A DNA stretch of 64,000 nt from Pochonia chlamydosporia 170 (GCF_001653235.2 NC_035792.1:2108001-2172000), one strand, 5' to 3'; numbered from the stretch's first letter, positions 12,310 through 23,838 are shown. Notes: a model not told the origin generated them from the sequence alone. Numbers and translations are program-made.

Positions 12310-12757
12310 AAAGGAGGCTTTTGACAAGCTTCATAGCCTAGACAGAAATAAAATACCACGCATAAAATTTTCAATGACGCCTAACAGTCAAGTCGACTGC
12401 AACTGGGTACATGAAGGCAACATTGCCTCAACTGTAGAGATTTGAAAGAGAAGGATCAAATCAACTTCTATTCGTGATGTCTTGCGGTTTGTCATTGATG
12501 GGTGTGTTTGACCTAGGTTATCGAGCCGTCTGCCGATCCTTGTCGATTCTTCTCCTTATTATTGTCCTGCCATTTATTCCGCCTATGCATATTTTACATA
12601 AATCAGTATTAAAATCAAAGAGCGATCCCAAAACAAGCAAATGAGTTTCATCTCAAATCTTTGGTAGTATTTGATTTGAGATCGTGTAGACCATAGAATT
12701 GACTACATCCTCCACTGCCTTCCTGGTCCGATACCTAGGACCAGCCGACCCCGGGTA
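12310..12757. other. Convergent intergenic spacer between SLP1 and MEI2
   Basis: 448 bases between the 3' ends of two converging genes. AT-rich stretches are consistent with polyadenylation signals. No gene or repeat was identified. Confidence 0.5.
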
Positions 12758-15407
12758 TCAATGTGGTGCAACATTGTATAGGTTTTGGATTGCAGCTTCG
12801 TAGTCGTATTCCTCGAGGGCGGCAAGCCTAGTTCCACGGTCGTATTGAGATCGTCTGCGCCGCTGCTCGTCACGATAGTGCTGTCCGGCATTGGGTGTGA
12901 ATAGTCCTGCAGTTGGATGAGCTCAATGACTCCAGAAAAGCATGTCGATCCTAAACTTACCCACATGCTCTGCATTTTCACAGCTCCTTTTCATCTTCGA
13001 TTGGTTATCCGGGCTCGGAAATGGCTCTTCCTGGCCGGCCAGCTCGGGTCGAGGGCCATTACACGTAAAGTAAAGCTAAAGGCTATTAGCATTGCATTTT
13101 ATCCTCCTCCTCCTCCTCCTCCTCTAGTAAAGGCGCGGATTTTGCTTAATACCTTTGGGCGATAATGTGGAGCTTCCAGCATGACGGAGCTGTTCCTAAA
13201 CTTCTGGACCAGACAGTCTTTACCCTGGATAGCTGTGTACTGGATTATTAGAGGCTGGCTCTCTGCTATTGAGGAAAGCGAAATGAAGGGACGCCATTGT
13301 GGAAGCGTACTGACTTGCATATGATATCTCGGCAATCTTGTCGCTTTTAAAACAGTTCCTATCTGTGTTACCTTGGAATCCTATGGAATCTCACAAAGAA
13401 AACTTGCCATCGTTGATTGCCTCTGGCTTCCACAAACTTTGGTCTCGGTTAGCTGCTGCTAGTCTTTTCCAGACATATGAGAAACTGACGTCGATTATGT
13501 CTAACGGCTAGTTGAGTTTAGCGTGGATCTTTTCTAGTTAAACACTTGAACCTACATCCACAAAATTAACGAACGCGTAGCCAACACTGAAAGATGAGTT
13601 AGCGTGATTTACTTTACATTCCCAGCAGAGCTTACTCAGAACACTCACTTGCAGTCATTGGCAAAGTCTATACGCAAATACATGAAGTCGTATTTTCCCC
13701 AACTGGGCTCGTCTATAATTCTTTTCAGCATAGCTTGGTCCACCTTATTGGGAATATTGCGAAGCATAATCTTTGTCCATTAGCTCTAGCTCCTTAAACC
13801 AGCAATTGAGACATACCGTTGTGCGGACATCAATGCCGTCTCGAATACGGTTGATATCAACGTAATTGTGGTGGTTTGTCAGATTGTTGTACGGAGATCT
13901 AGTAATTCTGGTTGCATTTTGTCTCCGGCCGTCAGATCGAAAAAAGCCCGCTGCTGCTCTTGACGGGCTGAAATTCTTCTGCACAGTCAGGGCCGGAGAG
14001 GGAGGTGCATGATACAGGGAACCCAGGACAGGATAAGTTGCGGCCAGGGTACTCATCGGCGACGCAGGAACCTGGCTACTTCCAGGCGCAAGTGAGTCCA
14101 GAATATATGGGACATTTGCAACAAAAGGTGACTGGAACATTAAAGGGTACATTGTGAATTGCTGACCCCTTCCTCCTTCTGCTGGTAGGGCAGATCGAGC
14201 AGCGGAACCGAAATGTTCTTGGGGCCTCTGATCATGATGTAAGCGAGTCTCCGTCTTTGGCCCGTGGATACCTAGAATAGATTTAGGTGACGGCACAACA
14301 TCGTTGCAGGGTTCGTATGGCGAAATCGCCAAATGCACGCCCTTTTGTTCATCAGTACAGGTGTTTCCCGCCGAACAACGAGAAACATTAGCGGATTTAC
14401 CTCAGGTGTGGTAACGTGAGCGCAGTTCGCGGTCACCTTCGCCGCGTGAGATAAATCACAAAATTCTGCAATAGCTCTGAGAGGGGAGTTGTTTGATGCC
14501 TTTGGAATTCGGATGAAGGCGAAAAGCCGCCCGTACGAATGGAGAAAACTCTGGGCGATATTGAAGATCTGGCCGCTATCAGAGATGGCATTAGGAGCCA
14601 CGGTAGCCGTCACAAGAATCTGACCGGAGCTCAGTGCGACAGATTCAGGCTCAGAACTTGCACCCTGTTACAGACAAATTACTCAGCACTTCGAAGTAGG
14701 TTAATAGTATGGCGCAATGAAAGCCCTTACCTGAACTTTGTGGGAAGCTTCACAATATTTAATCTTCCAGCCCTTTCTAGACATCAAAATATTTGTCAGG
14801 GTAGAGCAGGCATCCCTTATGTCCCAAAATTGAACATAAACATTTCCATTTTCCGTGTCCATGCTCCAATGTCCATAAATTCGCCGAGCATGAAGGTCAA
14901 ATTCCTGATATCGAGACTTGTTAGAACAGCTTTCTATGCACGAAGGAGAAAAGGCTAATCAGATCGTACATCTAGCCAAGCCCTGACCTGCTCAGCAGCC
15001 AACGGAATGTCTGATGATACGAGAATGCACCTGGATAGTCCCAGCTCAGTGCTGAGTGCAGTAGCAACTGGATTGGTTCTACCAACTTCATTGAGACTGC
15101 TCTCATGCCTATATGGACTGAAACTTGACGCAGTTGGTGACAGCCTTGTGCTGTTCCTGTGTCGAGGTGTCACAAATGGGTCCATCTCTTGCGCCGCATC
15201 AGAGCCGAATTGCTTGTCAATTTCCATTGCCATTGGTGATGTCCTGGTGCAGTGGGACAGCGAAAGGGTATGAAGAAGTCCAGCACACTTTTCCTTTGAC
15301 CCTTCTGGCGAAATCGTCGTCATTCGAGTATCTGGTGTTCCTTTGGGTGACTCTTCAAGACCGCTTGATGATCGTGGAGAGGACGGGTTGTCATGCTGCA
15401 GAGCCAT
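12758..15407 (-). CDS. MEI2: Mei2-type RNA-binding protein with C-terminal RRM_2 domain
   Basis: Reconstructed from 12 exons (minus order): 14970-15407, 14731-14904, 14401-14664, 13817-14341, 13649-13770, 13556-13586, 13490-13507, 13408-13436, 13315-13358, 13153-13232, 12961-13075, 12758-12906. They sum to 1989 nt, 662 residues. In fission yeast Mei2 triggers meiosis by binding a non-coding RNA. An N-terminal RRM-like region (about 125-280) and a middle proline/serine-rich segment precede the RRM_2 domain, which begins IMLRNIPNKVDQAMLKRI and continues WGKYDFMYLRIDFANDC, FVNFVDPLDIIDFVEARG, NCFKSDKIAEISYATIQG and DCLVQKFRNSSVM. The intron 13359-13407 starts with GC (GCAAGT). Two coding exons are only 18 and 29 nt. 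An upstream ATG at 15464 is possible. The last exons encode a basic tail ending at TGA 12758-12760. Confidence 0.9.
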
Positions 15408-16662
15408 GGCAAACAGACAAATAAGGGTATTTATAGCCCAAGAGCTTCGTGCGCAGAGGTCCAAAGAGTTTCAAAGATTGTTTAGAGGCATCTATAGATG
15501 AGGGTATATGAGATTATGGAAGCAGCCTGCATGAAATAACACTCGAAGCTGGCAAGGATGGAGGGTGGTAAATGAAAGTGTGATCCGGATTGAAAAGTGG
15601 CTAGGTTGTGGAAGATAATAAGTAATAAGCGAGGTAGTCGTACCTGCCTCAGCAGCAGTCTACGGCCCAGGCCCTTTTCGCTTCGTCTGATTTTGTCTGG
15701 CAGGCACTCGGTCATTCTTTCCTCAGGCGTCTGGTCTTTCTGAATGCACTGCGTGGCCGCCTCGCACCACTAGACATGTTCATTGTCAACTGGTCTGCCT
15801 ACCTACCTACCTAGGTAGGTAGTTTCGTAGGTAAGTTTTCCTTGTCAATACTAACAGGCATCGGCTACCAGACTTTACAACTTGACTGCGACTACACTTG
15901 TCATCTCCCGGCTGAACAGCAGTCTGGTCCGTTTGCTTACCGGAGTTAAAGAGTCTCCAAGAGCACCCAAGGATGATGTATGAGCTTCAAATATGAGTCT
16001 TCAACATCCAGCGCAGATCCCGCCTCTTGAGCTCGTTCAGAACAATCACTAGCACTGTGATCACAGCTCCATCTTCAAACTCATGTAATTTAATTGGTGT
16101 AAGTGAGGTCCTGTACGGACAAAAAAAAAATGTATGTTGCCTCATGTCGCCAATAACTCGTTTGTTCAGGGCTCTGCGGTTTGGAGTTTACTCTCCGGTT
16201 CACAGACGCCATGATTCACCAAACTCCCATTGAATACCACCAGACACGTTTTTTCCATATACTCAGGCAATGGAAAGGCAAGTACTGGGGTTCAATCATA
16301 AATGGATGTTGCTTGGTGCAGAGGAATTTCATGTGTCCAGAATGGCTCATACATGCCTGTGGGGCTACAGTCTTCGACGTTATGATTGGGTGGCGGGAAG
16401 TACCTTAGGTACCTAGGTACACAGGGTCTGGTAGGACTTACTTACGAGCCTTGACCTCGAACAGGCATGGACACGTCGGGATAGCACCCACATGGTACCC
16501 AGCAACATTGCATGTACCTTGGTATCTACCAAGGGCAGGCACCAGACCCAATGGATCCATAAAGCTCCCCATCCCTCCAGGCACCTTGCTGCGACAGTCC
16601 ACGCATTCAGATGCTGAAGCCTTCAACCGTGCTTGTAGAGCGTCGAAAATCCATGCAACACA
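15408..16662. other. Divergent intergenic region between MEI2 and SEC15
   Basis: 1.25 kb serving as promoter region for two divergent genes. It contains a 20-bp perfect palindrome (15803-15822) and another CCTAGG palindrome (GTACCTAGGTAC, 16409-16420). Short open frames show no protein-like features. Confidence 0.5.
15803..15822. repeat. Perfect 20-bp palindrome of the TACCTAGGTA family
   Basis: CTACCTACCTAGGTAGGTAG reads the same on both strands and is flanked by further CTAC/GTAG units. It is the longest member of a dispersed intergenic motif family (others at 9567, 16409, 22771, 29911, 38501, 42436 and 62719). Function unknown. Confidence 0.7.
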
Positions 16663-19519
16663 ATGCCACGGCGTCAAGCTGCATTTGATGATTATGCCTT
16701 TGCAGTTCCAAATGTAGGAAGAAACTTGCTCCCCCGTCAGCGGGCTGGCTATAGGAAACTCGCCAAGACATCCTGTGATTGACCTACCTCTAGATCATCC
16801 TCTCCTCTACCGATGCAGATTTTCTCGACCATCTGATACCTGTGCTCAAAGATGCTACGCATTCCCGACGAACCCCAGTCTTGATACAATGTCTCACGAG
16901 ATACTCTGAGGACCGTGAAGCGGATATTGAACGCATCGGTCTGACCAAGCACGAAGAATTTCTAGATTCGGTTTCTAGATTGCAACATGTTCGCGAAGAC
17001 ACTGTCACCCTTACTACAGAGATTCTGAAACTCAATCAGTCTATTCAGGCCAGCACAGAAAAATTAGCTGAGCAAAAGGGTGCCTTGGTAAATACAAAAG
17101 CCATTCGGCAGAATATCGCTGATGCCACCGTGGCTCTAAAGGATTCATTGAAGGTCCTCCATGTTGTCAATCATGCCCACGACCTTATTCGCCAGAAGAG
17201 CTACTATTCTGCTCTAAAATCCCTGGATGATCTCCAGAACGAGCATTTAGTTCCTATATTACAGAATCGGTACGCCACGCAGCATCGCTTGGCTGATGTC
17301 ATTCAGAAATCACTGCCTGGTTCTCGGAAAGCTATATCGGAAGCTGTCATGACCGATCTCAATACATGGTTGTTCAGAATCAGAGAGACATCACAATTCC
17401 TCGGCGAAGTTGCATTTTACCATACAGAGATGCGTCGGTCGAGGCAACGAAAGCGGGTCGAGGATGACCAATTTCTAACTAATTTCAAGCTCAACTCGTC
17501 TATCGAACTTGTATGTGACGAAAGCGAGGAATTTGACATACTGGACAACGAGGAACTGCAAGTGAATTTTACGCCTCTCTTCGAAGCAATGCACATTCAC
17601 GACGCATTGGGCCAAAGTGAACGATTTCGTGCAGAATACGCCGCTACCAGGAGACAACAGAAGGACCTTCTTCTACCGAGCTCGGTTGAGTTGTTGACTG
17701 ACGATGAGTCTTCATTAAGTAGCCTTTTGGAAGGTATCGCGGGATTCGCTATAATCGAAAAGGAAACCATGCGCAGAGTACCCCAGCTACGCTCCGCTGC
17801 CGACGTGAGTACTCAGATAATGCTTCAATGAGATGATCCTAACACGTACGCCCTTGTACTCTAGGTCGAAGAGCTCTGGGAGTCAATGTGCAGCACCGCC
17901 ATTAATCTCACCTCACGAGCATTAAACGATGTGGGCAATGCTGAGGTTCTTCTCAAGATAAAGGGATTTATCGCCCTATTCATTCAGACCATGGAGGTAA
18001 GCACGCCAGCACATAGTCGACGGTCATTTCCTAACTTCACGCAGGGATGGGGCTACTCAATATCCACTCTTGATACATTTTTGCTGGCATTGTTCGACAA
18101 ATATGCCGAGCTTCTCAAGCATAGATTTAGCGAAGATTTCCAGGAGGTCAGTGCTTCAATGCCCAAATAATCTGCCTTGCTGCTGATAGAAATTCTGCAC
18201 ACAGATTGTATCTACGGACGACTACATGCCAATGGCCATCAATTCTCGGGAGGAATATGAAAAGGTAGTCAACGTGAGCTGGTTCATGCAAACCCAAGAA
18301 ATTGATCACGTGACGTAAGCTATTCCAAGGCTGCGCTGGTATTGCACATTAACTGACAATACTAGGTTTCCTTGTGTTTTACCCTTCTCACAGATGTATC
18401 CTCTTTGCTGTATCGACGTTCGCAATTTTCTTAACCAGTTCTATTTCTTCTCCGATGATCATTTCCAGCATGCGGAAGTAATTGATGAAACCTTGAGAAA
18501 GGTACATAGCTACAACTCCCTCACTCTCCGCTTCATAATGATAGCACTCAGCTAATAGCATTGAACAGTCGCTAGATGAGCTTCTCACTGAAAAAGTCTG
18601 CCGTTCCCTAGTTGAGAGACTCTCTACCCAATATTTGGGGCAAATTGTGCAAATCCTCATCAATCTGGAGCACTTTGAAATCGCCTGCCAAGAACTCGAA
18701 CAGCTACTTATCCGTGCTCGGTCGTCCACCTCTGCCGGTGGGCCGTTGAAGTTGAACGCAACGGAATGCTTTCGCAACAACAAGAAAACCGCCGAAAAAA
18801 GAATTTTTGAGCTCGTCAACAGCAAAATTGACGATCTGGTCGACACGGCAGAATACGAATGGTGAGTCGAGTGAACATTTTTGCTCCGGAAGTAAAACTG
18901 TTGTCTGACTTTCGTACCAAAGGTTGGCGGCAACTGTGGCTCCGGAGCCGAGCAATTATATGCAAACCTTGACTCGCTACCTCTCCAATATTATGAATTC
19001 GACATTGTTAGGCCTGCCACGAGAGATTAAGGAGTTAATTTACTTTGATGCCCTGTCTCATGCTGCCAACAAAATTCTGGTTCGTGAATCTTTGCATACA
19101 CCACCTTACACCTCGCTAATGCCAACTTACAGGCTCTACCCTTGTCCTCCGAGGTCCAACATATCAATAGCAACGGAGTTGCTGCATTGGCTCTGGATGT
19201 CCAGTATCTGACTGAGTTTGTCAGCAGTTTGGAAAATGGGCAGATGTTGCGCGAAAATTTAGATGAGCTCCAACAGACTGTGAGCCTGATGGAATCGGAC
19301 AACCACGACGAATTTTTCGATATATCCATTCGAAACAAGAAGTACGGTCGCGTAGATGCGTTGAATGGTCCAATTCTTTTGGAAAAGTGTGTCCTGGCAC
19401 CCTCATCCCCAAGTTATACGTTTGCTAATTAATTGGTCAGGCTTACTTCTGCGTCACAACTTGGTGGCAGAGCCGCGCCATTGTCAAACCTATCATCCCG
19501 ATTTGGCATGATGAAATAA
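16663..19519 (+). CDS. SEC15: Exocyst complex subunit Sec15
   Basis: Vesicle-tethering exocyst component. Sec15 is the effector that links the Rab GTPase Sec4 on secretory vesicles to the complex. Ten exons, 16663-16713, 16794-17804, 17865-17996, 18045-18146, 18205-18314, 18366-18501, 18569-18861, 18923-19079, 19133-19386 and 19441-19519, give 774 residues. The start MPRRQAAFDDYAFAV joins IILSSTDADFLDHLIPVLKD, the usual Sec15 opening. An N-terminal coiled coil (residues ~50-110) precedes the helical bundles. PFSQMYPLCCIDVRNFLNQF is a highly recognisable Sec15 motif in the C-terminal half. The protein ends SSRFGMMK at TAA 19517-19519. HAP5 converges from the other strand 251 bases downstream. 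In filamentous fungi exocyst subunits act at hyphal tips; that is family knowledge. Confidence 0.95.
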
Positions 19520-19770
19520 CACGCCTAGCAGTGGAGGAGACTACTGTCCACTTCCAAAAAGATTCACTTTGTAGGAGACCATTGAGTGCACTGATTATTC
19601 TCGAAGAGCTCGAATTACCACAGCATACAACATACTTGAAGACTAAACCAGATAAACCATGCGCCTACCCAAACCACATGACCGTATAGCTATCTGCCAT
19701 GTTCTCACAGTCGCACAATATATACAACAGCAACTGGAACGAAAGCGATGTGATCGACTAGATACTTCAA

Positions 19771-20851
19771 CTACTCAAATTCCTCAGACGACATTGGCGC
19801 CTATGAAATATCAGTGTCCGAACCGCCGAGGTCATCTACTCGGACTACCTTACCTGTTGTGCCTGCATGGCAGAGTATGGGTACATGCCTTCCATTTCTC
19901 CATACATGGACGCAGGTGCTTGTGCCTGCCCATAAGGAGCTGAGGGCGCAGGAGGCACTTGACCAGCGTACATGTTTGGATTCTGTCGGTAGTCTTGTTC
20001 GGTAGGAAGATGGTGGCCGCCCATATATTCCGCAGCAGCCATGGCGTGTGAAGCGTGGTTAGGCTGTCCCATGTTGGCATGCTGACCTGCCATCGGGGCT
20101 TGTCCTGGAGGTGCGGGTACGGCCTGTGGACCTCCAGTAGATTGTGCAGCGGTTCTTTTCGCATGAGACGACGCTTCCTCTCTCGGAACTATGTCAATTA
20201 GAAAATCAAACATATCTGACTTGGCCAAAGCCGACGCAATGTCTGAGCGCTGGAGAGTCCGGCGCTTGTTCTCCTCGGCATGAATCCAAGCACGCATAGT
20301 AAGCTCGGTAATAAAAATATCGCATCCTTTAGCGAAAAGAATTGGGGCCTCGGCTGAGATCATCTTGACTTCTGGATCAGCTTTCATCACCTTCTTAATC
20401 CGCGCAAGCGGTAACTGGTGAATTTTGTAGTCATGTGTATCGCTTTCCAGGTGCGTTATGGTTTGCTGCCAGTAAGTCGTCAAGATGTCCTTGTACTGGC
20501 CAGTCAAGCCCTGGTGGACCTGTTGAACGTCTGGCGCGTTAGCAGGTTGGCCAAATGTGGCACATAAAAGGGGAAACAATACGAACATTTGCCCATGGAC
20601 CAGTATAGAGCTCAGCCGGCGCAAAGCCTTGTGATGCGAGCTGAATAGAAATGGTCAGCTAGCTGCGAGGAGGTTGTTCGAGTTTTACTAACTGCTGCAC
20701 AAGCACCTAAGACAGATGAGAATTAGCAACCCTGCAAATCAAGCGAAGGGTACCGGTTCTTACCGTAATGACCACCATGGCTGGGATCGTAGGCTGGGGC
20801 CGAACGGTTCGGCTGTGCATGAGACTGCTGAGACTGCGCCTGCGGATCCAT
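19771..20851 (-). CDS. HAP5: CCAAT-binding complex subunit HAP5/HapE (NF-YC)
   Basis: Histone-fold subunit of the heterotrimeric CCAAT-binding factor, which pairs with the NF-YB subunit before NF-YA joins to bind CCAAT boxes. Exons (minus order) are 20764-20851, 20693-20706, 20587-20640, 19854-20519 and 19771-19800: 852 nt, 283 residues. The second exon is only 14 nt. The core reads [20 protein letters not shown], then the NF-YC fold: [38 protein letters not shown] and [20 protein letters not shown]. The C-terminus is rich in Gln/Pro/Ala/Tyr. The final exon is a proposal: without splicing at 19801-19853 the frame stops at once (19845), giving 276 residues. The gene diverges from FCF2. Identity is secure; the exact C-terminus is not. 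Confidence 0.93.
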
Positions 20852-21408
20852 TTCAGACGTTTGGAACGTCAATGTCAACAAAAAATGAGAAGCGGCGAGG
20901 GGAAGTCGTTCGCGTGAGCGTCCGTTGCTTGGAATATAGAGACCGAGGGACCTGTGGAATTTTGCCTTGACTCTCTAGAGCACCTGCATGCCAAAACTTT
21001 AGGCGAACAAGTGGCTAAGTGGTAGGATGATGACAGTCGACAGATACTCGGTTATGTTTCGTCGTGCCACGAGAAGATAAGATGCCACTGGTGAAGATGA
21101 TGTAGGTGTAGAGTGGGCACAGACACCCAACGTTGCTCAGGCAAGCTTCACTTGGCCGACCGCTGCATCGCATCCCAGCCACAATCTCTTGGAACCCACG
21201 GTGGGGGCACCACCAAACCTTCGTGTCTGATTGGACAGAGATATTTCCTTATATAATACTAGAAACTTTTCTGAACTTTTGAAACCTCCACAGATTTTTC
21301 AATCCTCCTTGCAGTGCTTCACGCCAAATCTTGCTCCCACGAAGGTATTTGTACAGTATTTACCAACGCATCGTCCGTGGGCGCTAGGGTGAATGCATTC
21401 AATTGAAA
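20852..21408. promoter_or_regulatory. Divergent promoter between HAP5 and FCF2 with an inverted CCAAT box
   Basis: 557 bases between two divergently transcribed genes. ATTGG at 21230-21234 is a CCAAT box on the minus strand, the binding core of the complex that HAP5 itself belongs to. A TATA-like TATATAATA lies near 21250. No coding feature was found. Confidence 0.5.
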
Positions 21409-22311
21409 ATGCCTGATATCCTAGACAGTCAGATTGATCGTCTCCTTCGCCAAGCTGAAGAACGCTTCCAGTCAGGCTCGTTTCTTCCGCCAACCGAGAG
21501 GGTCCGCCAAGCACCTGTGATGAACAAATCCATAGATCCTGCACCCGTTTATGCGTCCAGGGGAGAAAAACTTTCTATCCGTCAACCTCAAGCACAGCCT
21601 CATCCAGCCAAAGTCGGCCAGGTACGAACTCATTCTTCTGCGCACGAACCCGCACATTTCTCTCCGCTGCCCTATGTAATCTCATGCCTCGCCCGGTTCG
21701 TTCCAACGACGCCAGATTTTGGAATTGTTTGATCGCATGCAATAAAGGATGGTGATGAGAAGCTGCCGCTCTCGGCATATTGACTAGGGACACGGATCCG
21801 TTTTGGGTCACAGTCCCTGGGCCTCATGATACCCATTTCATCATAGTTACTCTGAATCCTTTGTTGCATGTGACAGTCGCCATTTGCTGTAGTTGGTGCT
21901 TTTTTTTTTCAACTGTACAAGACTTGTTACCAATGCTGACTAAATCCATAGAAGGACGCTGGCCCCCAGTGGTACAATCTCCCCAAGACGAGCCTCACTC
22001 CCGAATTCAAACGCGAATGGCAGCTTTTGCGAATGCGAGGCCTATTAGATCCAAAACATCAAAAGAAGGCTCTCAGAGTAGCTACACCAGAATACTCTCA
22101 AGTCGGAGAGGTTATTGCCGGTCCCACTGACTTCTATAGCTCCAGGCTCACGAAACGGGACAGGAAAGCTACCTTGTCGGATGAGATGATGGGAGCTGTG
22201 GATGAGCGAAAGTTACAGACAAAGTACGCCGGAATTCAGCGCACCAAGGCCTCGGGAAAGAAGGCTTTCTATCAAAGACTCGTCTCGGAGAGACGAAGAA
22301 AGAAAACATGA
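21409..22311 (+). CDS. FCF2: rRNA-processing protein Fcf2
   Basis: Nucleolar factor needed for early 18S pre-rRNA cleavages (small-subunit processome; animal relative TDIF2). Two exons, 21409-21621 and 21952-22311, give 190 residues. The conserved C-terminal Fcf2 domain reads DAGPQWYNLPKTSLTPEFKR and continues to LLRMRGLLDPKHQKKAL and the segment VGEVIAGPTDFYSSRLTKRD, then a highly basic tail ending RRRKKT. The 330-nt intron is several times longer than the window's norm. The phase-0 junction (21621/21952) keeps the frame, but an extra small exon inside cannot be excluded because the first exon's frame stays open to 21732. The start is the first ATG in frame. The nucleolar role comes from the family. 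Confidence 0.88.
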
Positions 22312-23004
22312 GACGACGAACGGGTTTAAACACAACCTGTCTTACCATCGTGTAACTGACTCTCAGTCAGACTTGAAAGGCCCATGATCCTTTTGCGTAC
22401 TCTCGTGGGCAACAACCGATCCACCAGGAACGCCGGATATTACCTTGTTTCGTACAGGAATGGCACTTCGATCCGTTCGTAGAGGACATGATCATGTGTG
22501 CCGTGGATATCGGACCATGATCGCGGAGGCTTGAGCAGTTTGCGAGAGGTTGGTGAAGAGGAGATACCTCCTAGAGATGCGACCACAAATCGCAACATCA
22601 AACAGAGACTGCCAAAGCCTCTAGCGTGATATCCCTTTCTCTTTGTGGCGACACCACCGCCTTGATCTGGGGCACAAGCACGACAATAAGTCGTACAGCA
22701 TAAGGGTAAATACTTTATGCAATTGTCAATTAATATGAATTAAGCGGAAATACAATGTACAGCTGCTAGATACCTAGGTACTCCGTAGATGAACTGGAGT
22801 TGTTGAAAGATTAGTCCTGTGAGCGTGACTATTTTGTGCCAAGTGAATTAGCTCCTGAGGCGCTGTCGACATGGTTGGGCGGAAATTTCTATGTTGGCCC
22901 GTGCGCAACCAGCCAACCAGGTTCCTGCCTATGGGTGCATGTTGGTTACCAATTGCGCCTCCTCCATCAACTCCCTTTGACAGCAACTGTCTTTCCTGTT
23001 CAGA
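22312..23004. other. Intergenic region between FCF2 and RSM10
   Basis: 693 bases between tandem genes. Holds one TACCTAGGTA palindrome (22771-22780) beside an AT-rich patch (22695-22760). No gene was found. Confidence 0.5.
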
Positions 23005-23838
23005 ATGTCGGGCTTGCTATCGAGACGCCAAACCAGAGCAATATCAGCCTGCGTAATTGGAGGATTGTCGCCTTCTGGGGTGCGCCCTTCCGCAACGGGG
23101 ACATCAAGGGCCTTCTCCTCAATGTTTGTCCAGCCGCGTGCCTTGCTGGCAATTTCGAGCTCAAAACTGATGATTTATCATAGCACTTCGGACCATAACG
23201 CACATCCCGATTCGATATTGTCTTCAACATCATCAAAACCTTTAGTTAGGCCAATCGAGAACGGCCACGTACGCGAACCCAGAATCCTTCAGGCATTACA
23301 TCTCAAACCACTGAAGCGACCGGCCGAGTTTGGAATACCATCTTGCGACCTGCAGTTGCGCTCCTTCAGCGTGCAACCCCTTGAGTTCTTTTCTGACTTT
23401 GCCTTACGAGCGGCCTACTACCTCGGTTTACCAGCCTATGGGCCAGTTCCACTGCCCAGAATTACAGAACGATGGACCGTCCCAAAGAGCCATTTCATTT
23501 TTAAGAAGGCACAGGAAAACTTTGAGCGTGTCACTTTGCGTCGCATGATTCAGATCAAAGATGGCAATCCGGAAACTGTGCAACTATGGCTAGCTTATCT
23601 GAGAAAGCATCAGCTTTACGGTGTTGGGATGAAGGCAAATGTGTGGGAATTCAGTCAGTCAGGCTCAGATAACGGTAAGGGTACACAAGAAATTCGGCCA
23701 AGGCAACTTAGCGACGTTTGGTCCCATCTAGGCCAAATACGCGGGTTGGGCGCTTCGGATAAGGTGGAGGACTTACTGAATAGTCGTCGTTTCAAGGATG
23801 CAGCTGGCTTGAGACAACCACTGGCTACAAGTAAATAG
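23005..23838 (+). CDS. RSM10: Mitochondrial small-subunit ribosomal protein uS10m (Rsm10)
   Basis: Single-exon gene of 277 residues. The first ~60 residues are rich in Arg, Ser and Ala and low in acidic residues, as in a mitochondrial presequence. The uS10 domain lies at about residues 135-220: it includes LPRITERWTVPKSHFIFKKA, QENFERVTLRRMIQIKDGN and HQLYGVGMKANVWEF, which match the fungal Rsm10 signature (ERWTVP.SPFI.KKSQENFER). Compared with bacterial S10 it has long N- and C-terminal extensions, usual for mitoribosomal proteins. It ends at TAA 23836-23838. The ATG at 23005 is the first in the frame. The gene lies between FCF2 and a karyopherin with no sign of co-regulation. Confidence 0.92.
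   Translation: MSGLLSRRQTRAISACVIGGLSPSGVRPSATGTSRAFSSMFVQPRALLAISSSKLMIYHSTSDHNAHPDSILSSTSSKPLVRPIENGHVREPRILQALHLKPLKRPAEFGIPSCDLQLRSFSVQPLEFFSDFALRAAYYLGLPAYGPVPLPRITERWTVPKSHFIFKKAQENFERVTLRRMIQIKDGNPETVQLWLAYLRKHQLYGVGMKANVWEFSQSGSDNGKGTQEIRPRQLSDVWSHLGQIRGLGASDKVEDLLNSRRFKDAAGLRQPLATSK

Noticed and set aside
13102..13122. CCT trinucleotide repeat as a coding poly-glycine tract of Mei2
   Set aside because: A read-through frame would give GGGGGG, but the repeat lies inside intron 13076-13152, and splicing restores the conserved continuation.
21230..21260. Claiming a mapped TATA box and CCAAT element as functional
   Set aside because: Only the sequence match is visible; five-base CCAAT cores occur by chance, so it is kept as a low-interest observation.
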